DNA of 64,000 bases from Lepidurus packardi (Eukaryota; Arthropoda; Branchiopoda; Notostraca; Triopsidae), in contig JAKZAN010000007.1 of the NCBI GenBank assembly GCA_023053545.1, forward strand, positions 3,224,001 through 3,288,000, given 5' to 3'. A program made the position numbers and the translations under genes. Positions within the stretch are counted from its first letter, which is position 1; every line of letters begins with the position of its first letter. The notes below the pieces were generated by a model. That model was not told the DNA's origin, did not search any database, and saw only the letters and a list, made by a program, of their open reading frames with translations. This document shows positions 11,170 through 21,930 of this stretch, in pieces.

Positions 11170-13700
11170 ATATTTTAATGTATAATGCCTTCATATTTTA
11201 ATGTATATTATAGACCAGCACTCGTAAACATAGTCTGTATTCCTCCATCTCGTTAGAAAAAGAAACCTCGTTATGAACAAACAGGAGCTTGAAGGGACTG
11301 TCAAGTGTACGTCACACACTTGTCTCATGCAATCTGTCACGTTCCAAGTCGGGGCGGTTGACGGATCACCCAGCTAATCTCCCAAAGCTTACTATCCCGT
11401 GAAGGATCCTCCCTTAGCCCCCAAACTTTTTTCTATCTCTGTTTCCTTTTTACTAGAGTATCCCATCTAAAGCCATCCATCTCAAAGCGAGTCGAGCGTT
11501 GGAGTGACTCCTCTTTGCTCCTGTGTATGAACAGTAAATACAAGCCAAGGAAGCGTGTGATTGGAGGGGATCGGCCCGTTTTCTAAAGAGCATCCAAAAA
11601 TGAAGCGTGACGTTCCCGCAATCCGTCGCGCTCGTCAACCGCGCTGGTTGTCGACAAGTCCGCTTGTCCGCTGTCAAGCAGGAATAAAAAATAAAGCAAA
11701 AAAAATCTCACTTGTCCGTACAAACCCCACACCCCCGCCCTTTACCATATATTTGACGTCACTATTATCCCCCAACAACAACTTAATTAGACGAATCCAT
11801 TTAGACTCCGCCCCCCAAATCTCGCCCATAATGAAAACCTCCCACACCCTTTCTGTCTTCGCTCAATTTTTTTCTCCACATTCCTCCCCCAGAAACAAAC
11901 TTTACATTAGGGGGCGTGGCCCGTCACGATTCTCTTTTTATAAAGCTCCCAGCTGGTTTTCATATTACCAAGCAATGAAGACGCCAATTTTCCTGATAAG
12001 GCCATACTCCATAGACAGCTTACAAAATAAAAATAAAATGTAAAAAATAGCCATGAAGAAGAGGCGTGGCTTATGGCGTAAGGTCCTAAAGGAACCTTTT
12101 GCAGAATCCAGGCAACAAACCCAGATTTACAAGCTGGTAACATGCTTATTAAGCTGCAAGTTTTGTTTTTTCTAAGGCTTGTTATATATGCGTGCCCGAC
12201 CAATGCACCTTCCCCTCAAACTGCTTAATAAAAAAAAAATATAAAAAAATAAAGACGATAGAAACTCTTCTCGTACGTCTTGTTCGTCTCATTCTGAGCG
12301 TTTGGAATCTCTGTTATAGTAATTATAGACCACTGCACCTGCTTTTCTTTAAGGAGGGGTTACCAGAGCATACCGAAACGTCGCCGGAGGTGCCAGCAAA
12401 TTCTCCACTGTGTAAATTGGAAGCTTGAAATTTGCCCAGGTAATCAAACGGGTATATATCCCCCGTCCCGTCTTTTGGGTCTTGAAGAAATTTTTCGCAT
12501 GGTGTCCGGGTAGGGTTTATCCTGGCACGCAGAGGGCGGGGCTGGTGTGTACGAGTGTTATTCTCCGTGACAGATTCATCAAGGGACCGGTAGGGGGGTT
12601 TGGGAGGGGTAAAAAGAAGGGGAGGGGCGGAGCGGGTCCAAGCGCGGCTGGGTTGTGAAAATTATGGGTCCGACAGTTTTCAACTTTGCGAGACAAGATT
12701 CATAGCTCCACAACATGAGAGCAACACGGTTTTTGGCGAAGGAAAAAAGGGCAACAGCAGCACCAACACAATAGTTTAAATCCAAAAAACGCCCCCAGGG
12801 GACCGCTGGCTCTAACAGCTCTATACTCTGTCCCGTATAACCCCTCAGTCCAGGTACCAGGTAAAAATTTGGAAATTTTCACTCCTATAGCTCTTTTGAA
12901 ACCTAAATAGTTTCATCCAGCACACCTGCGGAGACCTCTTCTTCTTTTTAAGATTGAACGGAAGCAGGTTTGAGGCGCTTTTATGGCTACAAAGAATCCC
13001 TGCGGCCAAAATATAGAGCCCACCAAAAATTCTTCTAACTACTTATAATATCATGAGAGTTGTTGGTGGGGAAGATTAAAACGTATTCAGCCCCAGGTAG
13101 CAAATAATTAAAACAAAGTGGTGAAATGAAGTTACACACCGACAACTCTTTTAATCTTATTATGGAATCCAAGATGGCGCCATTTGGCGAGCCATTTGGT
13201 GACCATCCCTTTTTACTAATTTTTTTATTGTCCTTTTTACTTTCCATTTTTTTTAAAAATTAAATAAAGTTAACTAGCGGAAATGCAGGACTTCTGAATC
13301 ACTTCATTTCGTGTGTCTTCATCTTTCCCTCATAGCAAAGCGCATTTATTATAAAATACCATCGGAAGTTTGGATCAGTCGAAAGACCACCACGTTTCCG
13401 TATTGCACAACGGTGCATTTTGCTATTTCCGATGAAAAAAAGATCTCGGTAGGTTTTATCTTCTAGCTATACGATTGCAAACCTTTTAAAAAAAATAATA
13501 AGTGTCAACAGCGACAATATATAAAAAATAAATCACATGAATCAGTAAAATAAATACTAGAACAAAAATAGACTAAAATAAATATAAAAAAATAATAATA
13601 CAACATAACAAAAATAAATAATAATAATTAGAATAAATAAAGTAAATCAGTATAAAAGAAATAAAATGAAAACAAAAGTGTACAGGGAGGTGAAAAAGTA
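11170..13700. other. Intergenic, no supported gene; GC-box cluster
   Basis: Chance ORFs up to 160 codons occur (11561-12043) without recognisable domains. A splice-like segment (TTTCTTTAAG at about 12355, CCCAG/GTAATC near 12440) has no partner exon. GC boxes GGGCGGGGC (12534-12542) and GGGGCGGAG (12624-12632) lie in a G-rich stretch that could be a promoter. From 13490 to 13680 the DNA is low-complexity AT with many AATAAA-like words. Confidence 0.35.
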
Positions 13701-13918
13701 GTCATCCATTATGGTGAGCTTTCATCACGAATTTGGGATGGGTTGTGCTTTTCTGTCGAAGCTTCAAAACATCTTCTCTTTCTCTCCGTATTTTAGTATC
13801 TCTCCTCGGCAACTGGTTCTTTTAAAGCGGATCCTATGCAACTTGTTTGGTGAATTAACGACATGCAAATCACGGACGTTTCGGGCCGAGAGTCAAGTAG
13901 GGCTGGTGGGACTCGCCT

Positions 13919-14106
13919 CTATATACAGCATTTTTGAACTCAAATGAATCTTTCAAGAGTTCGTGGAGAGAAGCAGCCTCCGGCTAAGAGCTCGTGCAAC
14001 TCAATTAAAGTGGCCACGAGAGGAGAGGAAAACGAGCTAAGGAAAACTACATTATCTATGTCTATATAGAGAGAGATAGAAGAGGGAGAGGATAAGAAAA
14101 GGAGCA
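13919..14106 (+). promoter_or_regulatory. Possible TATA promoter and GA-rich leader
   Basis: CTATATAC at 13919-13926 is followed by a leader rich in GAGA (for example ATAGAGAGAGATAG near 14066) that reaches an ATG at 14107 in good context (GAGCAATGG). This is inference from base pattern only. Confidence 0.25.
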
Positions 14107-14334
14107 ATGGCACCATCTTTTGAAGTTGCTGACGGTTCAGACTCAGATCTTGCCTTTTCATTCTGTGACCGGAGCACAGCCACCAAACTTATTTCCCAGA
14201 AAAATGACAACAAAAGTAACCCATGTTCAACAATAGCTTCCCCACGACCTAAGCGGAGAGCGAAAAAGGTTCCCATTTTCCTTTTTGTGCTTGTAGAGGT
14301 GCCAAAAAGAAGTCTTGGTCTTGGTAGAAGATAA
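14107..14334 (+). CDS. Possible first coding exon or small protein, unrecognised
   Basis: An ATG in good context opens a 75-codon frame starting MAPSFEVADGSDSDLAFSF and containing a basic run PRPKRRAKK. Composition and start context look more coding-like than the surroundings, but no downstream exon could be linked and no domain was recognised. Weak donors (for example at AAAAAG/GTTCCC) exist. It could equally be a chance ORF. Confidence 0.2.
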   Translation: MAPSFEVADGSDSDLAFSFCDRSTATKLISQKNDNKSNPCSTIASPRPKRRAKKVPIFLFVLVEVPKRSLGLGRR

Positions 14335-14395
14335 TGGAGACCTCAAACAATGAAAGAAAAAGCTTGTTGTAATAGTTAAAATACCTTTTCCTCCT

Positions 14396-14434
14396 CCCCC
14401 CCCCCCCCCCCCCTTTTTTTTAAAAAAAAAAAAA
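14396..14434. repeat. Composite homopolymer tract C18-T8-A13
   Basis: Eighteen C, eight T and thirteen A follow one another directly. It is a low-complexity tract whose length may be inaccurate in assembly. Confidence 0.9.
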
Positions 14435-14439
14435 GTGCC

Positions 14440-15620
14440 ATGATGACTTTATTCATCCCGGATGTTAGTATAGAGTTGCCGAGGACAACAATAGTTCGAG
14501 GATTAGGTACGCTTTAAACTCAACCCCATTTCTTTCAAGATACAAACAAAAGAACTGATTAAAAGGCCTTTCAAAAGAAAGAAAAAAATGACCGAGATCA
14601 GGTAGGTGGAGGTTTCGCATTGACTTATCAATGGATTAATTGTAAAAAAAAAATCGCAGTAACACTAGTTTGCTGTTTTTTAAACCCAAAGAATGAAAAC
14701 GTGGCCTTCTCACCCTGTCAACTGGCCAAATCTATTGCCCTTTCATTATCTCGCCTGAATCTCATGAATATCCAATTGGGAAAACGCGGCTTACAAGACA
14801 CACAACGTTTCAGAGTATTTACTTATGCACCCAAGTAACCAACAGCTAAGCCCATATCCTGATGCAAAAAAGGGGCAAGACAAACTCCGCATAATTGACC
14901 CCCCAACGACCTGCCCTCCAGCTGATGACTACATTAACCATTACTGACCGTCTTACCTCCATGGTCCGGAATTCCCAGCTCTTTTTGCAGGTCTCAAAAT
15001 TGCTCAAACCATTTGAATATGTGGCCAGGAAGTGATGAAACACAGTCTTGTTCTTTCCTTCTTCATTAAATGTGGTCAGAATGCTTCACATTCGACTTTC
15101 AAACAGACGGAAACTGGCTAATACTACCATTTCATTGTTTACATTTTGGTTTTGCTGCAAACCACCATGGAATGATGCATCCACATTACCGTTCGACAAA
15201 CCCGCATTAAAGACAGCAGCGATATAATATGACTATCCCTGTGTGAATCACTGGCGTTCAATCCAGGATCGAGTCTTAAACCTTTCTTACTTTTCGCCTT
15301 TTTTTCCGTATCATTTAATATTTTTGTAATTAGAGGACGCCTAATTTTCAGTAGAGTTTTTAATACCTTAGTGACATACATTTGTTATTTTTAACTTATT
15401 TTTAAATTAGGATTTTTTAAATTAACCGTTTAAAATTAAGACTGAAAGGTCGTAGTTGGGTTATGTTCGAACAGGCTCTTGTTCTCGTGCTGAAGAAATA
15501 GCTCATGTTATAAGATCTTTTAGTATAGTGCATGCCATCTAGTGTGTAAAAACCTGAATAACTGGTAAGGTTTTATTTACGATGAATAAAATATTTACAA
15601 AGCGACGCCTACAATGAAAG
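14440..15620. other. Intergenic, no gene seen
   Basis: Only short chance ORFs on both strands; no splice-supported exon, RNA gene or transposon terminus was recognised. Confidence 0.4.
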
Positions 15621-15623
15621 CCA

Positions 15624-15781
15624 CAGTGGAAACCGCTACGAAACCATGGGGACCGAAATAATTTTTCGTGTTAAAAGAATTTGGTCTTAAAAGATATATG
15701 AGAAAATATCAGAATATACCACAACTATACCAGAATATCATTCTGTGTTGACCGAGTTTTCGTCTTAAGCGGTTTCCACTG
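15624..15781. mobile_element. Small pogo-like MITE, 158 bp
   Basis: CAGTGGAAACCGCT at 15624 and the inverted copy AGCGGTTTCCACTG ending at 15781 bracket AT-rich sequence without coding capacity. The terminal CAG...CTG resembles the Tigger-like ends elsewhere in the window. The immediate flanks are not a clean TA pair, so the class is tentative. Confidence 0.6.
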
Positions 15782-16655
15782 ATACATACTTTGGGAAATC
15801 TTATTACCCGATAGTCCGTAAATGCACACGTAGATCGCAGTGCAGATATTTCCGTTTATATCCGGTGCGACAGTGGTGTGCCCATCAATTCGAAAAGCGC
15901 ACACATAAAGTCCTGTATTCCATAACGTGACGGTTTCCTTTTACACAACTCAGTGTTGTCCTTCAAGTATCCACAGAAATTGCATTGGCATTTACTTCAT
16001 TATTTTATGTAGGCCTACACTTGTAACATTTGTAGGGTTAAGTAGCATTTGTTTCATATTGTCTATACCCGATAAGCTTGCTTTGCAAGGATGTAGGAAG
16101 CAGTTGCACTGGACTGCAGGCAAACGAAGTATACAGTGAAGATATTCAAACCATTCTACAAGAGCAAACTGTGCATCGAGTCTAATGGCTATGAGCGGCA
16201 AGGTTCGCCTGGGTCTCAACCTTCAGCTTCCAATACGCAAGTTCTGGTAATATTCAATCGAGGTTCCGTAAAGGTAGAAAACTACCATGCGCCCTTTTCC
16301 ACAGACCTGGAGCACTGAATTTGCAAAAATCGCCCAGATTTGGGCTGATCAATGCCAATTTGAGCACGATTGTAATTCGTGTCGCGTTACGTGCAAGCTC
16401 TACGGACAAAGTAAACGAGCGCGAAAATAGATGTTTTAAAGGCTAATTTCATGGTCAGTTTTCTGTGGGCAGAATAAATACACTGAAGGTGTCAGTGCCC
16501 AAGTGACGATTGCTAGTTGGGTAAACGCTATTAATGACTGGTACGATGAAGTGAAGGATTTTAATCCGGCTAACATTAAGCGATTTACGTAAGCTATCCG
16601 TTAAACATGTTAAAAACAGACAGTAAATATTATTATTGAGGACGTGCAGGATTAA

Positions 16656-16728
16656 CTCTTTATGATCAATAGCAAATGTCGCTAGAAATTATGTTATGTT
16701 AACGACATTTGCTATTGATCTTAAAGAG
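16656..16728. repeat. Palindrome with 26-nt arms and about 21-nt loop
   Basis: The left arm contains GATCAATAGCAAATGTCG and the right arm CGACATTTGCTATTGATC, extended by CTCTTTA and TAAAGAG with a mismatch between. It lies just inside the left arm of the larger inverted-repeat element and has no counterpart on the right. Confidence 0.85.
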
Positions 16729-16949
16729 GAAGCTTTGATAGACAGCTGCAATGTAATGGATGTTAAATTCAGTCTTCAGAAGAATAGGAAAGATGATTTT
16801 GGTTCAAGTAAATAGCTTGGAAACGCAAGTGCCTCTGACGTTCCCGTCCTACTCTCGCTGTCCCGTTAGGAACAAACTAGCTTTCCCAAAGTAATGCCTC
16901 GGAACTTTCCTCTCGTGGTAAAACTAGAGCACGCTATCACAACAAATAT

Positions 16950-17048
16950 CCTCTGGTAGCTCAGTTGGTAGAGCGGTGGACTGTAGTGAAAGGAAAATGT
17001 AGAATGATTGATATCCATAGGTCGCTGGTTCAAATCCGGCCCGGAGGA
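16950..17048 (+). tRNA. tRNA-Tyr (GUA) with a 26-nt intron
   Basis: The acceptor stem CCTCTGG (16950-16956) pairs with CCGGAGG (17041-17047), and the discriminator is A. The A box TAGCTCAGTTGG (16957-16968) and B box GGTTCAAATCC (17027-17037) are canonical. The anticodon stem GTGGA/TCCAT closes the loop CTGTAGA with GTA as anticodon. A 26-nt intron (16987-17012) lies one base 3' of the anticodon, the standard position, and eukaryotic tRNA-Tyr genes usually carry one. A Pol III terminator TTTTT follows at 17052-17056. It looks functional and decodes UAC/UAU. Confidence 0.95.
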
Positions 17049-17725
17049 TTGTTTTTATATAATCCACTGTTGTTTTTGGGTTAAAAAACGGAAATTTCAT
17101 ATATATATTGTTTACCAATTGGGTTTATTGGCGGCAATCCGGATTCCGGTTCAGCAGGTCGTGCCAACTGTGTTGTTTCTCCTAACAATGATCATGAATA
17201 GTAATGCAATGTAATTACTGTACATCGCCCTTATATGATTGAATCTATGTTTTTACCACATAGCCCTTTATAGGTTGATGAGCAAGATTTGCCAGTGGAA
17301 CACTTGGGCATGGGTTACCAATGGAGTACATCTCTCCACCTATCATGTTTCCAGCTGGGCCATAATGGCAAATGTAAAGGCCCGTGTTTTAGCCGTCCGA
17401 TTCGTACAGTGTGTATCCACAACCAATAAACTTGGTGGAGGCCCATACTATGGCGGTATAATGTCCCGTTCCGGAGTTACTCCTACACGTCCTCAGTAAT
17501 AATATTTTACTGTCTGTTTTTAACATGTTTAGCGGATAGCTTACGCTAATGGCTTAATGTTGGCAGGATTAAAATCAGTTTTCGTCGTTCAAAAGTATTT
17601 TTCGCCACAAATGTTCGTCCGGGACGCGAAATTTCTTCTTGTTAAGCGATTTTTGTTTCGTGTTAAACAAAAATGAACGTATGAAATTACACAGTATTTT
17701 GTCCAGACCAGGATATCATTTTGTG

Positions 17726-18898
17726 AAGGCTCCTGTATACCTTAGCTCAGTATAGGCGATTAGCATGGGGGATTTTCGGAACACTTTTTTGAGAAAACCA
17801 GTGCATTTAATGAAAAAGTCTTTGACAATACTCTTGAGCTTGCTAACAGGTAGTGCACAACCAATGCACACTTTTTTCTAATGAGTAATAAACTAGAAAT
17901 ATGCAACTTAAGTTTGCAACTATAAGAAATACGTTACCTAAAAATCTGTCCTTTGATTGTGCACTAGCTGCTGATACAGTTGAGTCCACTTAACTTCCAC
18001 TCGGTTTACTTCATAGTTCGCTTAACTTCAAGCTACACACTCAGGTCCCATGTCACCCCCATTTAAATTCAATGGAAACAGACTCGGTTTATATTGACTC
18101 GGTTAACTTCACAACTTGTGTTTTCTTCAGTGCTTTCATTCCCTGTCTGGTATCTTACAATGATAAATAAGTCCGGTTAACTACCGTCGTCATGCGCAAC
18201 AAAAATCTCAAGAAAATATTAAAAGAGAGGGGGCGACAGGGTGACATATTCCGGGAAATGCTTTCAGAAGTTCTTTATCCAAATGCAGTTCATAACAGAA
18301 AAAACGTTTCACCCTTTACAGCCCACTGATTTGAGAATTGACCTGGAGACCTATAGCCAAAAGAATGTTAAACAGCGTTCAATTATGGACTATTTCTTGA
18401 AGAAGTAGACAAAATGCGGTTTATTTAACTTATATTTAAAGTGAAATATTATTCATAATATATTTAATACGCGCATACAAATACATTGTTTTTATTCTAC
18501 CAGTATTTCTAGCTGCGACAAAAAGGCAACTCGGATAACATCCTAGCTCGTATAACTTCATATTGACAGGTCGGTCTCGAGCCTATCAAGTTAAGCGAGT
18601 TTAACTATAAAAGAAGCCTTTTATTTTAGTTTTCTTTCGAATCTGACGAGCTGCTTTGGACCAATCTTGTTCCGTAAGTTTGACGACTTAATTTGGGGCA
18701 TTGTGCTGCTATAGCAAACTGTGGTGACAAATTGTACATTTCAGAAGCAATACAAGCGTAGAAACTTTGCCGGAAATTAGCAATCTTAAATTAGCATACT
18801 GTTACATTCTTACGCAAGGCTTTTATAAAACAATAACAAACGTCAGTGCCATCTGTGACTCTTTCCCATGAACAAGCTAAGGTATACGGGAGCCCTAA
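17726..18898. mobile_element. TTAA-type MITE (copy 2), split by a pogo-like insertion
   Basis: The ends are AAGGCTCCTGTATACCTTAGC and GCTAAGGTATACGGGAGCC. Outside the 631-bp insertion at 17977-18607 the two halves align in order with the copy at 59576-60167, through GCTTGCTAACAGGTAGTGCA, GTGCACTAGCTGCT, AAGTTTGACGACTT and GCCATCTGTGACT. The outer element is therefore about 540 bp and older than the insertion. Confidence 0.85.
17977..18607 (+). mobile_element. Nested pogo/Tigger-like remnant with transposase C-terminus
   Basis: Ends CAGTTGAGTCCACTTAACTT and the inverted form AAGTTAAGCGAGTTTAACTA are flanked by TA at 17975-17976 and 18608-18609. At 18310-18408 a frame ends in KQRSIMDYFLKK and a TAG stop, a C-terminal pattern typical of pogo/jerky-type transposases. 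The rest of the gene is missing. It sits inside the MITE at 17726-18898, and the homologous MITE at 59576 shows the uninterrupted site. Confidence 0.8.
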
Positions 18899-18899
18899 G

Positions 18900-19450
18900 C
18901 GGCTTCCACTGTATTACGTGATCCTTCGAATCGGAAATGTCTAGTGGTAAAAGATAAATATAACAGGGGTTAACTAGATATATTAACTTCAAAGTTTAAA
19001 TTACCTTGCGAAACGCATTTCAGCCATTTAAAATACTTAATTTGTTTCTTCATATAAAAAAAAATCCGATACTAGATAATTTAAGAACATTAAGAGTGAA
19101 CTAGGAGAAAACAATGTACTTTCCAGTGTATATCACAGTCAATTTTCTTTACAGAGTAACTATTAAAACAATTTCAGGTTTAAGCTGATTATGGTTTATC
19201 CATTTGTATATGGTGTTGCCTTTTGATTTTAACCTTCGCACGAGTTAAGGGAACTGCAAGACAAACAGGACCCTGAGCTTGGCCAATAATATATATTTAA
19301 CTCTCCTGACTTACTAATATAAAACTTAATACAATAGGCTAATTTTCTGTATCCTTTTCAATTAGCCAAACGAATAAAAAAACGGCTACAATTCTGCACC
19401 GTTATCGCCCCCCGTAATAAAAATAAAAACTTCAAAAGATTATCCGAATG
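18900..19450. other. Intergenic, downstream of MFSD12; no gene seen
   Basis: AT-rich spacer between the MITE and the MFSD12 stop codon. A word AAGCGGCTTCCACTGTAT at about 18897 resembles a pogo-type end but has no partner nearby. Confidence 0.45.
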
Positions 19451-21441
19451 CTAATGAGACGTCCCAGGGTTAGAATGAACCAAACTGGAATCGCACGAAT
19501 CGGACGAATCGTCGTCAACAACAACACTCAAACTGGAATAACCTACAAAACAATAAAAAAAAAGATGTATAAGAAAATGTATGGGGAAAGCTTGCAAAAA
19601 GTACCTTTCAAATTGACTCCAATCTTAGTGGGAATTAAGGAGGCTAAACTTAGCAACGCTAATACTCCGGCACCACCGCAAACGTACGCCAATATTCGTA
19701 CGTAGTAAGTTGTACATTCAGGACAACAAGATCTAGAAAAAAGAATCCCTTTTATTTACCTTTTTTATATGATTCACTCAAGTTGCGAAAGAAATCCAGT
19801 GAAGACGAGATCCATTCTGGGAGTGAGCTATGTAAAAGAAAAATTTACTTACTGGCAAGGATGTAAGTACTGGATGATCATAACTGCCCCACCATTGGAC
19901 AGTTTATCGGTAAAACTCATAGCTCCATATACAAAAGCTCCAGATTCCACATGTGGTCCAATCATGTCAGCTGTAATGGACAACGAAGTAATCAGCATCG
20001 TAGATCCCCCTGCTCCAAATAAAGTCGCAACAATGTAAACCCCGTATGTTCTGTGCCAATCCCCTTGACCAGACCAGACTAAAACGCAGGCTCCAATCCC
20101 CAGCAAAGTTCCCATGAAATATACCCACTAACGCAAAAATATCAAATATTAGTACTTATTGGATTCGTTTGTTTAACAGTTTTCTTTGGCAGAATAAACA
20201 GTATTTACCTTCCTCCCTACCCATCTTGTCATGGGTCTCATAAGTAAGGAAGTTAAAAAACCCGATATGAATAACGCAAGGGGCGTGGTCGCCACACTTG
20301 TGGCTCCCAAAGCTAAACTATCTTGCAAATACAACGGTAAGTAGACTTGTGAGAGGTTGACAAACAAGCGAGTGGACATATACAAGAGAGCAACCTAAAG
20401 TTAAACGTTTAGTAGTTAGAAGTGTAAAATACCCAAAATTACTTGATAAAATTGGGCCTGTTTTAGCCAAGTAGACGGTGTCATAACAGGTTTTTTATCT
20501 TGACCTAATAAAGGCACGTCATCGTCATCTACAATATTCGTTTGTGACTCTTCGGGGACGCCCACTTGGAACCATAATGATGTTAGAGTGCCCAACCCAA
20601 GGGAAATGAAAACCACATCCTATAAATTAAGAAATTAGGCCGTGTCCTCCCCAAATTATGTTATCTCCTGATCTTACTCTAAATCTAGAGGCATCTTCAG
20701 GGGCGATGACTCGCTGAGAAGCCCCAGCTAAGCCCAACAACAACCAAGTCAAGGCGTAAACTAGTACATTGGCCAAAACTGTGCAAGCGTATCGCCACGC
20801 TGTTAATTCCGTTCTGGATTCTTCGTCGTGGGCCAAAACCGGGATGAGTGACAAATGCGAAATTTGGACGGAAGCCCATCCCAATTGGAATACCACGACG
20901 AAAGCAGCAAAGTAGACTAATTGCGCGGAAGGGCTGGCAGTACTGCAGCCCAAGCATGGCATGAAGATGAAGGGGAAACTTATCAAAATAGCGATTGTTC
21001 CTTAAAGAAAAATATACAATAATTGAATAAAATACAGGAAAACTTTGTTGTTGTTTTTTTACCTGCTAAATGCCAGCTTTTACGTGGTCCAATATTCCAC
21101 CATTTTTTGCCAACTGTGGAAGGTTCACCCGGGTTAGGAATAACATCACCGACTTGTAAGCCTACCCAAGGTGTAGCTAAACCGTCTGCGATTTGTCCCA
21201 CGAGTAAAATTACTCCTGCTAATGTGTTGTCGAATTCCAGTACCAAGTGAAAGAATACTAACAAGTATGTGAACCACATAGAGGCACAGAGATCGTTCAA
21301 GAAATGACCAACACTAAAAGCCAATTTTGTGGATAATGGTAGTGGTTTTCGGAATGTTGCAGGTGAGATTAAGATTGGCGCATGAGATTGGCTGTAAGAT
21401 GAGGGAATTTCGGAATCCATTATGTGCGGTTCACTGATCAT
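19451..21441 (-). CDS. MFSD12: MFSD12, lysosome/melanosome major facilitator
   Basis: Seven exons: 21441-21063, 21000-20678, 20619-20443, 20394-20209, 20127-19853, 19732-19605 and 19542-19451 (stop TAG). Together they are 1560 nt encoding 519 aa, with all junctions in phase. Recognition is strong: VGHFLNDLCASMWFTYLL near the N-terminus, RKSWHLAGT, SFPFIFMPCLGC, WASVQISHLSLIP, RLFVNLSQVYLPLYL, GPHVESGAFVYG and HPCQSCCPEC match vertebrate MFSD12 in order. In mammals MFSD12 is needed for cysteine import into lysosomes and melanosomes. A cytosolic loop near residue 270 has DDDVPLLG, a [DE]xxxLL sorting signal where human MFSD12 also has one. The C-terminal tail is rich in Ser and Asp. An in-frame second ATG at 21420-21418 could be the true start. 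Confidence 0.93.
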
Positions 21442-21930
21442 TTTATCTGTTTAAGGTTGTACAAAGATTACTAAAAGAAATTGTGCGTGTGACACTGATA
21501 TATCCGAAGTTACGTTTTCGGTTTCAGACTAACGGTTTACAAAGGCTACACTTTCGCGTTTTTCACGTTCTTTTTTAATCTGGGAATATTTTTGTTGCAC
21601 TCATGTGTCATGAAAAAAAATAATACTTAGTCACGGGTTATTAAGTGGGTCAAGAAAGAATCGTATACATTTTCACGTTTTTTGGCGCAACAAAATGCAA
21701 GACGACTTTTATTGGCACCCAAAAGAAAATGGACAATGTTATGCAACAAGTTATCTGTTGGCAAAAAAACGTGGAAGGCAATTTAAAGACACGTCTAGAA
21801 GCAAAGAAAGACACACGTCTACTTGCAAAGTAAAACTCCTCGATGTGGTCAACCTTGAACTCAAGTTATTCTCAGTACTTTGTTGCGACGATTTAAAAAA
21901 ATGGAAAGTCGAAGCTGGCAACACCCCCTG

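Larger units (their letters stand above)
16557..17576. mobile_element. About 1-kb element with long inverted repeats, carrying tRNA-Tyr
   Basis: The left arm (16557-16650) and right arm (17482-17576) are about 94-bp inverted repeats with few mismatches. Shared words include GATTTTAATCC, AAGCTATCCG, AAACATGTTAAAAACAGACAG and GAGGACGTG. Between them lie a second perfect-looking hairpin (16656-16728) and the tRNA-Tyr gene. I see no clear target-site duplication or transposase. It may be a foldback transposon that captured or landed around a tRNA gene, or a locally inverted duplication. Confidence 0.65.

Noticed and set aside
11561-12043. 160-codon plus-strand ORF
   Set aside because: Low-complexity, pyrimidine-rich composition with no motif; overlaps an opposite-strand ORF of 98 codons and looks like chance.
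12356-12440. Possible isolated exon bounded by TTTAAG and CAG/GTAATC
   Set aside because: All three frames give plausible short peptides, no partner exon was found, and splice-like words are common by chance.
16924-17118. 64-codon ORF on the minus strand containing RAGFEPATYG and STALPTELPE
   Set aside because: It is the antisense of the tRNA-Tyr gene; this peptide pattern is a well-known artefact of translating tRNA complements.
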